Positions 52,467 to 63,909 of a stretch of 64,000 bases of DNA are shown here, one piece after another. The notes below the pieces were generated by a model. The model did not search any database and was not told where the DNA came from. It saw only the letters and a list, made by a program, of their open reading frames with translations. The first letter of the stretch is position 1, and every line of letters starts with the position of its first letter. Origin of the DNA: Ciona savignyi (Eukaryota > Chordata > Ascidiacea > Phlebobranchia > Cionidae); assembly GCA_000149265.1 (NCBI GenBank), contig CH003394.1:101356-165355 (forward strand). Reading direction: 5' to 3'. The translations under genes and the position numbers were made by a program.

Positions 52467-55400
52467 TTATATAACGATGCCGAAAAGCTTACATGAAAAC
52501 AACACAATTACAACTTCACATGTTCTTATCGAATATGAATTCTTCCCAGCCCCTCGGTCGGCCCCCTGGTTCACCCGATGCACCACTTTGCCATAAGTAT
52601 GCAACTCGCTGAGTAGTTTCGTGATCTCCGGGATCAGATCAGCGCCAACCAGTTCAGCTACCTGTAAACGTTAAACGCACATGAAGGTTGGGTATACGTA
52701 AAAAGTATGCTTTAAGTAAACATTATAAAATTAATCAAAATAGCATTCGGCCACAATTTTCAAAATGAAATAGGGTCCTCGAAAACCCAAGTTTGACCAT
52801 TTTTTTGTTTATCAAAATATTCAACACTTTAGAATATCTCCGTAGCCACTATGTGATTCAAGACTATAGCCTGAGATGTTACGTCGCTGCGTTTTCCTAT
52901 AACCCAAGATAAATGTGAATTTTATATCATAATAAACCACGAGAATTGCCTTTGTCGTATTCAACACTTTAGAATAGCTCTGTGGTCACTACCTGATTAA
53001 AGACTATAGCCAGAGTTGTAACATCGCTGCGTTTTCCTATACCCCAAGATAAATGTAAATTTTATATCATAATAAACCGCTAGAGTTATAGTGTGTCATG
53101 ACGTCACCTCTGCGTCCCCAAGGGCTTCAGCTGCGTGGTGGATTGAAGTTAATGTTTTCACCGTTTCAGTTTCCCATTTAAACGCGGTGGTGAATGCATG
53201 CTGGACCCGGTTGGGTCTTGTCCAGTTCATCTAGGTTGGTCAATTAAAAATTTACTATTCTGTTGTATTTGAAGCTGAAAATATTGCAAGGTACAATTTT
53301 TAGGCCCGGAAAGTGTTTTAAAACATTTAGAAAGATACACAATTGGGTAATGTTTAAATGGGGCATTTAAGCAAATCGACAGCTCAATCCATAAAAAACG
53401 TGAAAATTGTAAGTCAATACAATATTGTGAAATGCAAAGTTGGGCCCATTTTTTTCTAATTTTGGGGTAAATCACATAATTTGTGATATTTATTCTGATT
53501 AGGTACAATGGTAGTAGTGCAACACAAAGATTGGCTGGTACTTGTTCTGCTCAAAAGAATGACATTCTGGTTATACAGCAAATGCCTTTATAAATCAACA
53601 ATCGCTGGCGAACTTTCAGAGTTAACGATTTACCTGCATTGCATGTACGAACCCGTGTTTCATCAGGACGCACGCGTAATCGGGTGGATTCCACCCGTCC
53701 ATCGCAGACGTTGTTACCTAAACACATTGGATAACAGTATAATGTGAGATCAATGCAACATATTGTAAGAATATCGAAAAAATAACAGCATAAAGACAAT
53801 GTCGACTAAAACTCCGAAAGTTCTACGTTTGACTTTTATCGAAGTTTCACGACATCACGAAATATTCAAGTCAAGTTACAGCACATGAATTCGAATCATT
53901 TTATATTATTCAGTTAACTCGCATCAAATCAAACATTTAGCCAAGTTGACTCGAGTCAAATCAAGTCAGTTAGACGAGCCGACTTCGCCAGTCAAATCAA
54001 GTTATTTGAACAAGCCGACTTGAATCAAACCAAGTAATTTAGAGGAGTTAATTCGAGTCAAATCAAGTCAATTAGAGTACACTCGCATAGAGGTCCTTGC
54101 CAAAATCAAGATCCACTACATTTAAATAGCAATTACTTCCAGAAATTACTTTTATATCTTCTGGTTCGACATACCTGCTTTGCAAAAATGTACTTAGCAA
54201 TACGGTCCATCATGGCGGCAGTTTTATCCATACATCCGCGAAAGTATTTCGCTACGTTGGGGAAGAATCGCTGCGACTGGTAATGGTGGTGTGCCTGGAA
54301 ATTTGGGTATTGAGTACAATTTGCTAACAAGTCAAATAAGTTTACTGCAGACTATTGATACTGTGAAAAACTCTAGTTTTGTTGTACACCATTACTTATC
54401 AGTGCTTGACACTAGTGCTGTCGAAAGAATGGCAGATCATCAAAATACCGCGTACGTGCAGTCGAAAAAATTAGAAAATGTGCATATTGGTCGCATTTTT
54501 CGGACTATTTAAGCCGTACAGTTCAAATTGTTTCTGGTATGGCCGGTTGAGTCAGACTGAATAGAATGGGATATTCATGTTTATCCCCGGTCTTTTTTGG
54601 TAGAACGCATTAATCCACAAAGTAAGATGATCAATCAACCAACAGGTTATTCACCAATGTCAGATAGTTGAAATGCTTCTTAACCAGTTCTTGGGTCAAT
54701 GACGACGCCATCATGTACAGTGGAAGTTCATTATTGTTCTGTAGAATGAAAGGAATGCGCATTATCATACATTTATTTCCCTTATATGTTTATTAGAGCA
54801 CACTTTAACATTACTTAGTGATAGGATATTCATGTTTATGAACACTACAATAGCTTCGGTAACCCGAAGATGGATACAAAGTAATCTGACGATTGCCCGT
54901 GTGGTAAAACTCATTTGGTTTTCCTATTCACAAGGATAAACATAAATATCCTATATTACATCCTAAATTGCCTAAAATGTACGGATGCACTACATATAAA
55001 TTGTCATTCTGAAGGAAAAACGCAACAAAATACGGCTAAAAAGTTTGTTCTGCTTACCGCAACTTTGATTCGTTCATTTATAAGAATATTATGGGTGACT
55101 GTGTCCTCCAAAGTTATGCTGTACACTGTCGGATAATTAAATTCCACGTTTGTCACCGATGAAGTCGGTTTGTCGATGGTTGTTAGTCTATCAGGATCAC
55201 TGGAGAAAGATAATGTTATTTTGTATTTCCGTTGCTGTTTGAAAGCAATAGAATACTTGCGATAATTTGAATGTTGTTTCCATTCAACAAATTAGACATG
55301 AGACAAATCAAACCTAAGTTTTAATAAATAACGATGCTGTATTGCATGAGCCTTTTGTCTTCACCTGTTTTTTTTTTATTTTTACTTTTGTAGAAATGGT

Positions 55401-57581
55401 AGTTAAGATTAGAACGCTCATCAGAAAAACACAACCAACTTTCTTTCTAGTAAAGATGTTAACATCATAGCAGTTTTATTTTATCCAATTTCTGTTATAG
55501 TTCTACGTTTATCGTTAAGAATGTTGTGCTAAAATAAATGTTAATCCCTGTCGCTGGGATAAAAAATGCCTTTCGGGGCTAATCGTCAGATTAATCCCAG
55601 TGTCCACAGTTGGTTTACTGTTGTTATTGGTGTGCCGTATAGCTATTGCAGTGTTAAAATGATGAAGACTTTGCTGTAACTCTTGTTTAGTTCATTAGTT
55701 CAGTGGGCTTAAAGAACGCCTCCAAATACCTCACACACATCCAACTAGTTTGTTGCTGGCTTCGTTCCCTAACCTTTTGCATGACATACCGATGAAATAG
55801 CATATCAGCTACCCTGCCGCAATAAACAATAAAGCACACGAAGACAGTATATCATACCTGTGCCACTCCACACTTGTAGATCGGTTACCACCTTTCAGTT
55901 CCAGTTTTCTGTTGTCATTGCAGGTTGGAATGTAGCTGACTAATTGATCATGCTCTCCGTAAATCTACAGACGCGTATCAACTTAATAAAACTAATTTTA
56001 TATTTGGCAAAATCACAGTAGCATTGTTACGGACTTCGGCGGATGAAAATTTAGCCTAAAGCGACAACATAAAGTTGTTTGGGTACCAAAAAAGTGACCG
56101 GGCGTCTAGTTCCTGAAAGTTTAATCTTCGCCATTACCATACTCTAGGCACCTATTTCCTTGGGCAATAATCAACAGGGAAATTCACCTATGTTGATCCG
56201 GTTGGAATAAGCACATGCCAGCCTTTCCATTAAATATTTTTGATTAGATGTGTATTTGTGTTTACTTAAGACAGCGTTCTATGTGTTAATTGAGAACCGA
56301 CTGGTTTGGTTTATTTGCCTTGAAAAAGTTACGGAAGGTTCTAGGTCTAAAGTTTAGTGCTTACTTGCTAACAGAACTAGAATATTTCAAAGATCAAAAC
56401 ATAAATTTCCTAAAAATATTCTTAGATTTTTCTGTAGTAAATGCACTTTGCATTACAGAGACAAAAGAAATATTTAAATAAGTCCGTACAACTACACACT
56501 TTAACATTGACTGGGTAGCTTGGTGAGTTTGTGTGTCACCTTTTAACCAAAGGGCTACAGGTTTGAAACTGGTCACTATCTAGTCGATTGTTTCATTGGG
56601 GAGACACTTACGGACATTGTCTGAACCCAGCGGAATAATGGGGTTTACTAAATGGAAGGGACATCCTACTATACACAACACACTAAAATATCTCCGGTAA
56701 CCCGGCGATGGGCGCGAGGTGATCTGACGATTGCCCTTGTATCAACCCCCTGGTTTTTCCATTAACGGGGATAAACATGAATACCCTATTATATAACAAC
56801 TATACGATAAATACTATTTCCATACAGACTATTACAACATGGACAACTATCCCTCAGATAATTACAGTTTAGACACATACATACTATCTAGACAACTATC
56901 ACATGGAAAATTAACATCCGAACAATTACCATACTAGATATTTACTACCACACTGATAGTAACCATCTATATGACTACCCGGGCTACTTCCAACCAGGAC
57001 AATCTTACCAATAAGTCAGCACAACTACAGCTCGGATAGCTACCGGGGTAAATGTCCGAGATGCTGATTGCCCGAGTTATATGGGTAGTGGTTTCCAATG
57101 TTTACAATCCGGTAAATCCGGATGATAATTGTCCGATTGGTAGTTGACCCGGTAGTACTTGTCCAGGTTGATAGTTGTCCTAGGTTGGTATGAGTCAATT
57201 TAAAAGAAACACACTGCTGCCTTTTAGAATTATCCAATTGTTTAATTGATCCTGTTTTATTCAAACTTTTTATTACAAACTGAATTTAGACTCGTAACAT
57301 TTTCTGAAATGAATTCTGCCTTAAATTTTAGTTTAGTGATACCATCCTTATCCAATAATTTAGTGTAATAACTACGGTTACTGAATCGTATAAGCTATCA
57401 AGGCAAGTTGGGAATAAATTATACCGTTTACCTATTTCGCTATATAAATGACAAACACTAATCAACTAATATGGCGGAAATCAGTTGGGTTTCAAGTCAG
57501 TTAAGCCTTTATCAAAACTGTGACAACTGACACACTTACCTGCGTTATGAAAATTCCGCAAAGCACAAGTAAAGTACGCAT
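52467..57581 (-). CDS. Secreted ferritin-like subunit, L-like (ferroxidase ligands lost)
   Basis: Exons in transcript order: 57581-57540, 55964-55858, 55199-55058, 54738-54655, 54294-54175, 53717-53634, 53230-53108, 52661-52467 (stop TAA). All phases match; 298 residues. It starts with a signal-peptide-like MRTLLVLCGIFITQ, followed by about 83 residues of unrecognised N-terminal sequence. A ferritin four-helix region follows: helix A (SSLTQELVKKHFNYLTL), helix B (RFFPNVAKYFRGCMDKTAAM), helix C (KWETETVKTLTSIHHAAEAL with GDAE), and helix D (LIPEITKLLSELHTYGKVV). FFPNVAKYFRG aligns with YYPKVAKYFRA of the divergent neighbour, and the intron before helix B is at the same position and phase. At the ferroxidase site, E, E and H of helix B are replaced by K, T and M, so catalysis is unlikely. 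It is probably a structural or nucleation chain of a secreted ferritin, but it could have another role. Confidence 0.82.
52818..53095. repeat. Tandem duplication of about 142 bp
   Basis: ATTCAACACTTTAGAATA to CATAATAAACC occurs twice, with about ten percent divergence, in the last intron of the L-like ferritin gene. Confidence 0.85.
53860..54085. repeat. Degenerate GACTCGAGTCAAATCAAGTC repeats
   Basis: Five or more diverged copies of about 40-48 bp in an intron of the L-like ferritin gene, related to the array at 49800-50115. Confidence 0.7.
54821..54957 (+). mobile_element. tRNA-derived SINE, family 1, 3' fragments, head to head
   Basis: A 20-bp inverted tail (ATAGGATATTCATGTTTAT) is joined to a plus-strand 3' part (AATAGCTTCGGTAACCCGAA, then AAGGATAAACATAAATATCC). 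Confidence 0.65.
56505..56792 (+). mobile_element. tRNA-derived SINE, family 1, near full length
   Basis: The head GTGTGTCACCTTTTAACCAA, B-box region GGGCTACAGGTTTGAAACTGG, GGTAACCCGGCGATGGGCG and the tail GGGGATAAACATGAATACCC. It lies in the first intron of the L-like ferritin gene. Confidence 0.8.
56820..57190. repeat. Degenerate minisatellite arranged as two inverted halves
   Basis: The left half repeats GGACAACTATC- and GACAATTACCAT-like words. The right half carries their reverse complements (GATAGTTGTCC, GGTAGTTGACC, GATGATAATTGTCCG). The switch is near 57040. Confidence 0.7.
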
Positions 57582-58564
57582 AGTTAATTTTTCGGATTGG
57601 CAGTCAATCCTGCTAAAAATTACAAATGATTTAGATATTCAGTTAAAACACTTATTGTTACGATGAAAGCTAAATTTACCTAACCAGCAACTGTTCTTAA
57701 AACACCTATACTTCCCATATGAATCGCATAAAGTCCTTTACATTTACTTAATTGATGACGATTTATTTTTGACTTCTAAAACAAAACGTTCTTTGCCCGC
57801 TTGACTTGGCCTACTTTATGCATGAACAACCAAACATTATTGCGTAATCTGTTTCATCGACCTAGCGACTGTAAACATAAAACGCACTGTCAGATGCTTC
57901 TAACTAGATGCATTCAGTACATGCAATAAAAGATAAATAAGATAGACAAACAAAAGCTCTGCTAGTGAGGTCCAATGTTCGGCTTTAAAACAGCTGACTA
58001 ATGCGCCCGCGGGCGTCCAATAATGCAGGACTTGTCAAAAGGCAAACAACAAAGCCTCGAGCCTTCCCCTTTCTTTACGTGCACTTATGAAGCGGTTTCA
58101 TTTTTCGCCTGACTTGATTTCTCGATACGGTCTAGGTCACCATTAGGAAGCGAGTTTCAGAACAGTGAAGACAGTCAACAAGGAGAATAGACAGCTTGTT
58201 TGTCAGTTTTTTGTTATCTCTTGCAGTTAGAAAACTGTTGCCGTCCGTGAAGTGTTAACTTTGATAACAGGCTGCAATTCTGTAGATATATATACGAGCG
58301 CTTTCTGAGGTGTGTAGTTTAAACTTGCATTGAGCTATACAGCTTATTTTAACAAAGACGGTAAATTTGGTTTCATGTTGCATAAATGAGATCCACAGGA
58401 AAGGTATAGGCGGCAGGTTAATATTAGATACATTGCTTTTAAGAGCAACAAACAAGTTTATTGCTAATTCAAGTCGACATTCAACCCAAACAATAATATT
58501 CTCCTTCACAGAAGTATCATTGTTGATCTGCCGTTTTTTGATTTAACTGAACCCGAGAAGCACC
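57582..58564. promoter_or_regulatory. Shared bidirectional promoter region of the ferritin pair
   Basis: 983 bp between the two start codons. It contains CCAAT at 57972-57976 and 58017-58021, a GC palindrome GCGCCCGCGGGCG at 58003-58015, a metal-response-element core TGCGCCC (TGCRCNC) at 58002-58008, and TATATATA at 58287-58294 on the side of the plus-strand gene. No iron-responsive-element hairpin with a CAGTGN loop was found in the plus-strand leader. Confidence 0.6.
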
Positions 58565-61500
58565 ATGAACAGCGTCTTGTTGTGTTGTGTCATTGCACTG
58601 ATGACGTCATCGGCCCTAGCCTTGAAAACCTGTCAAACTGTAAGTGATCGAGGTTCGCTATTTAGATGAGTTTTGTAAGAATAATAATAACGTCTTCATA
58701 CAGAAAATATGCAACCTCGCAGACAGCCAGGTGGACGAACGACTGAACCGCCAGATTGGAGTTGAACTGAAAGGTCACTACACCTATCTTTACCTGGTAA
58801 GTCGGTGGTTGGAAGCGTTTTAGGCTGCTGGAAATGAATAAGTGCCACCCCAAACTCACGGATTGTATTTTCGAATTTACTGTGATGGTAAAACGTCAAT
58901 ACGACCTTTATTAACCTTCTACCTCATTGGGGTTGCCGAAGCTTAAAGTTATGTTCCGTTGATTATATTACCACATCAATTAAATGATGTATTAGAATAT
59001 AAAGCGAAACAAACTACGTTTTACTGCAGTGCAGAGAGACAGTAATCAAACAACGAAATTTTTCCGATTTCCGGAAAAAATAAAGTAGTACGCTGGCCTC
59101 CTAACAGACCTGATTTTCTGTCACTTTGTTTCAAGTTAAATAAACATAGAAAGAAAATATACTCCCTTAAAATAGTATGTTTTATTTCAAAGTGCCAAAT
59201 CACAGACATTTAATTACAGAAAGGCCTCTGTTGCATAACGTTAAACAATTTTTCCAGTCGTTGTTGTACAAAATTTAAATTTAATCAGCCCAGGATATTT
59301 CTGGCCCTGAAGTCCCCAGTTTCGATACACATCATTCAGCATTGTTAACAAATCGATATTGTTTTGCAGTCCCACATATTCGAGCAGCACACGCACTACT
59401 ACCCAAAAGTAGCCAAGTATTTCCGAGCGAAATCCAATGAGGAAATGTCTCACGCGGAACGGTTTATTCAATACCAGAACCAACGGGGCGGTAACTTCAA
59501 CATCGCATCTGTACAGGTATTATTTCTAGTTTTTAGGTTGATAAAAATTTTCATTAAATCAACGTGTTGAAATCGGTTTGTTTTACCTTAAAATACTTAA
59601 TTTGACTAGTGTTTCGTATCAGATCTTAATTCCTCCTTAAGTCTATACTTTTAAACGAACGTCGGTGAACCCCTTATTAAGGAAAACTTTTTAACAAATT
59701 AAGGGTTACTGTTGTTTTAAAACCCATTCTTCAAAATCCAAAGAATTGTCCGTATCTATGTATATTATGTTATTAGCGAAATACAAGCCATATTTACACC
59801 TAACGCGAGTTTCAAGTTCAAACAACTTATCTTGGGTTTTCGCATGGATCTATTACATGGATTACAAATATATGTTTTACATATGTTGCATGTTTTACAT
59901 ATATTAAATGTATTACACGTGTTACATATATTACATATTTTATATACAAGTCACTCGTAGCCTACAAAGAAAAATACATTATTTATTCGACAAAATAAAA
60001 TGCTAAAACTGTCACTCATCATTGACATTTTGTTTGTATATCGCTAAATTGATTATGCAGTACAAACACCCGAACAGTCTTAATTTGGCGCCACAGTACC
60101 GTTTAAACAATATTATGCAATAATGCAATACAAACAGTTATACATATATTGCGTCATTTTTACCAATGACTGATTAAACATTGCTGATGTTTCGGGTTTT
60201 TAACGATCTTTATAAATATTAAATCGTAAAATGCTTTATGGCCGGCATGACTGCCGAACTTATCACGCTCGACGACTGGAAAATTCCGTGACGTCACGGA
60301 TCAACCCCGTATGAACCGTCACGTGACTGGTTTACAGATCACTGATCATGCATTGATGCAACCGAGCAATCAACAAATTCCTCTTGTGTAAAGTCCGTGG
60401 CCGCTGAGTTGCCGTTGAATATGTATACTTTAATTAGTAGTATAAGGTTCAAATTGACCTTTTACATTCTGTTTCTCACACATAGTACAAAACTAAACAC
60501 ACTCTTGGAAAAAAAACTGTTGGTAAATTTTCGTACACGTAAAAACAATTAGTTTTGGTCTTCTATTTAGGATAGTTATGTTTTATCCCCGTGAATGCAA
60601 AATGCGATGGAGTTATCACGAGATCAATTGACAGATAAGCTAACAAAGCTATTGCAGTGGGCTGTATACCGTTAAAGGTGTTACAATTTCAGTAGAACTA
60701 ACTAACCTACTAGGTTGTAGCGATACCCCTAAAGTGCCTTGACCAAGAATTCCACTGTCTAGGTAGGTTTTAACACCAGAACTTTTTGATTATCTGCAGA
60801 TTTTTTGTATTAATAGAGCAAAATTTCCCAACAATTAATTACCACTTATAAATTATGATTTAGAGAAAGAACGACAATGAATGCGCAAACGTGGACTCAG
60901 TACTGAAGGGATTTGCGTGCGCCAAGGTACTGGAGATTGAAGTGACCGAAGCACTGACTGACCTGTTATCGTAAGTTATTATGGGTCCCATTTGGAAAAA
61001 AATGGGACACATATTGTTTTTGTCCGTTTTTTTTCTTTTTTTTTCCTTTTTTTCTTCGTCAAACGCTTGACAGGCATGGCATGGCGCCCCGACATCTACC
61101 AGAAGGAATAATGGGATCGCAATGAAACTTAGTTATTTGTTAGACAACATGGTCTTGATATGCAGAAACCAAAATTTTAGGTAATAAATTCAGGGGAATT
61201 CCCCTGGAACGCTAAAAAACAAAACAGTAATTTTTTTCTAAAAAATGGCTTTTTGGAGCATAGCGCTGGAACGACTGGTCCAATTTTAATCAAATTTGGT
61301 GAAATGTAAGTGCACTAACCACTGATTTAACAATTAGAAGAAATAAAAAGATTACTTGGAAAAATACCCTAAAAATAAGAATATGTTCTAAAATCATGAT
61401 TGTGACAGGCATGCCATGTCGCCCCGACATCTACCAAAAGGAGTAATGTAATCGCATTAAAAATTTGTCTTTTGTAAGACAACATGGTCTAGATATGCAG

Positions 61501-63909
61501 AAATCAAAATTTTGGGTGATAAATCCAGGGGAATTCCCCAAAACGTTAAAAACCAAAACGGTATTTTTTTTCAAAAAAATAGATTTTTTTAGGTGTAGCG
61601 CTAAAACGTATGTTTCAAATTTAATCACATTTGGTTAAATGTTAGTGCATTAACCACTAATTTAACACTTAAAAGAAATAACAAAAAATATTTAGGGAAA
61701 CACCCTAAAAATAAGATTTTGTCTTTAAATAATGATTGTGAGAGGCATGCCATATCGCCTCGACATCTACCAAAAGAAGTAATGTAAAAAACCAAAACGG
61801 TATAAAAAAAAAGCTTTTTTGGACGTGGCGCTTGAACGGCTGCTCCAATTTGAATCAGATTTGATGGAATGTAAGTGCATTAGCCACTGATTTAACACTT
61901 AAAAAAAATAAAAAAATACATTGAAAAATCCCATAAAAATAAGATTTAGTTATCAAATCATGATTTTGACAGGATTCCCCGAAGCCATGAAAAACTAAAT
62001 CGGGCTGTTTTGGTTTGGTTTAATAACTATGGGACCCATGCGTTTATGCTTGCATAAACAAAGTACATACTCGGTTTATAAGATACAAATTGTGGTTACA
62101 AGGGACCCTGTAGCATAAATATATGGCATACAAATGTGTTTTACAAATAGCGGTGGTTAAACACGTGGTTGACACCGTCTAGTTACGGTAGATTTTCTGA
62201 TCGTAGCGTATGTCGTTGTTATTCCGCTGGGTGGAAAGGGCAGATATTGTATATAGCAGGGTTAAAACTAGTTTCGATAATTTTTGTTTAGGGCAAGGTT
62301 AGAATTGGTTTTCATAGTTTTAGCGAGCAGTTTCCCTCCTTTCCTCCTTGACTCTTTCCATTTCCCTTCCTTTTAGTGTTGCCCGGAACCTGTTATAGTT
62401 TTGTAAACGGTCACTATGTTGTTACATTTTAGGTACTCTTAATCCCAGCCCATTACATTCCACTAAGGCGATTATAAATCATGTTTGTAATGTATGTTTG
62501 TGTTCTCAAAACAATCGCTTGCTCTTATTAACAATTTAAAAATTTGGCAAACTCGTAAATCTAAAAATATGTGATATTTTTCAGGTTCGTCTCAGCGGTT
62601 CCAGTCGCAGGAACAGACATTCACGGCGCTTCGAATGCTACTAACGACCTAAGAGACGCCCAGGTATCAAGATAACGATTCTATATGTGTACCATCATAC
62701 TCTTTTAACGCGTTTTAATCACTTGTCTATTTTTACCGGTTTATTGCTTAACTGAAATTAATTTAGGGAGTCTTTAAGTATTAACCTCTTTCTTGTCGGC
62801 TGTGTTCTTGGGCAATGACTTAAGGGGGACATTAACTGATTCCGGCTTGGCTTCAGTTATTTTATTTACATGCTTTTATTAGGATAGGATTTGATATGTA
62901 GGAGAAAAGCGCAAGGGTCGTTGCCACATGGGTAATCTTCAGATTGCCCCACGCCACTGTTGGGCTACCGGAGCTATTGTAGTGTGTTGTAGATGATTAA
63001 GACTTTCCTTTAACATGGCAGAGCCCATTATTCCACTTGGTTCAGGCAATGTCCGTTAAGTGCTTTGCACAAGGACAAACCAACCAGCTATCGACCAGCG
63101 ACTATAGGTGGACGCATATACATGTTTTAAATGTTTAAAAATGCAATGTTTGTTATAGCCAATCCTTGTCCATCATGGCCGTACCACCAAACCCCTCGCC
63201 TCGTACGAATGCAACCGTCTTTCTGGTGACATCACCGTAGAATATGTGGAGGTAAGTCGGTTTGGACTTCATGGATTAGAACTTTATTCTTGTCTTGGGG
63301 CTTTTAATGCCCTAATAATGTTTTCTTTTGCTCCACACGTAATGACAACGGCCATCGGCCTATCTACGTATTAAGTCAATTACCGGGTGTGCTTTGCACC
63401 CAACAGCATTAAAAGTAAAAAAGTCTTAAACAAATCAGTGGTAAAAGCCTACCTCTTGAGTTTAAACCTTTTTTCTCCAATATATATTGAGATGAAGTTT
63501 TTACTTGAGGGTTAAAAAACACCTTCTAGCGTGTGATTGTAACCAATACAGAAGGTCGAATTGGTAAGAAGTTTTTTTATTTACTTAAACGTTAAAAAGC
63601 ATCTACTCAGTTTATCAGCCAATTCTGCCAAAGTGTGATTTTGCAAAAAAACTTGAAAATTAAATGCCTCGAGCGTTTATTTCCAGCATACTAGGCCTAT
63701 CAACCGCTAAAAACGTCTTATATTTTTAATTGACCAAGAATTTATAACCCCAACCCACACAGCTCACTGAAATGATCGCACACGAGTTCTTGGGTCACCA
63801 AATCGAGGACACGAAGGAGATAGCCAACCACGAGCAAACTTTGAAAAATTTCGGATCAGCTAACGAAGCTCTCGGGAGCTTTCTGGCTGATAAGCACTTG
63901 GAACTCTAA
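58565..63909 (+). CDS. Secreted ferritin, H-like subunit
   Basis: Exons 58565-58639, 58704-58796, 59370-59516, 60864-60970, 62585-62663, 63159-63251 and 63763-63909 (stop TAA). Phases match; 246 residues. MNSVLLCCVIALMTSSALA is a signal peptide, so the product should enter the secretory pathway. Helix A has RQIGVELKGHYTYLYL, helix B YYPKVAKYFRAKSNEEMSHA then ERFIQYQNQRGG, helix C CAKVLEIEVTEALTDL, and the C-terminus ends ALGSFLADKHLEL like LAEYLFDKHTL of human H ferritin. Ferroxidase ligands by alignment are Glu46, Tyr53, Glu81, His84 and Glu129; the Gln141 equivalent is Met202. About 39 extra residues (about 145-190) lie between helices C and D and contain an N-A-T glycosylation site and a Cys. 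Poly(A) signal AATAAATAAA at 63921. It would oxidise Fe(II) and store it in a secreted shell, probably with the L-like neighbour. Confidence 0.92.
59860..59950. repeat. AT-rich imperfect tandem repeat
   Basis: Repeated TTACATATATTA and GTTTTACATAT words in an intron of the H-like ferritin gene. Confidence 0.6.
60569..60790 (-). mobile_element. tRNA-derived SINE, family 1, diverged
   Basis: The inverted tail (GGATAGTTATGTTTTATCCC, CGTGAATGC), AAGCTATTGCAGTGGG-like middle and a worn head follow the minus orientation of the family. Confidence 0.5.
60979..62041. repeat. Tandem array of a 335-bp unit, about 2.7 copies, with possible terminal inverted repeats
   Basis: Units begin near 61069 (GACAGGCATGGCATGGCGCC), 61406 and 61739; the third has an internal deletion. 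Each carries CCCCGACATCTACCA and AAGTGCA-TAACCACTGATTT words. Units 1 and 2 contain the palindrome GGGGAATTCCCC at 61193-61204 and 61528-61539. ATGGGTCCCAT and ATGGGACCCAT lie at the outer ends, so the array may sit in a mobile element. It fills intron 4 of the H-like ferritin gene. Confidence 0.85.
62881..63105 (-). mobile_element. tRNA-derived SINE, family 1, near full length
   Basis: Starts with the inverted tail AGGATAGGATTTGATATG, then CCACTGTTGGGCTACCGGAG, GGTTCAGGCAATGTCCGTTA, and the inverted body near AACCAGCTATCGACCAGCG. The A-box side is truncated. It ends 54 bp before the 63159 exon. Confidence 0.75.

Noticed and set aside
58160..58185. CAGTGA loop as an iron-responsive element upstream of the H-like ferritin
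   Set aside because: The five bases on each side do not pair and there is no bulged C in the right place.
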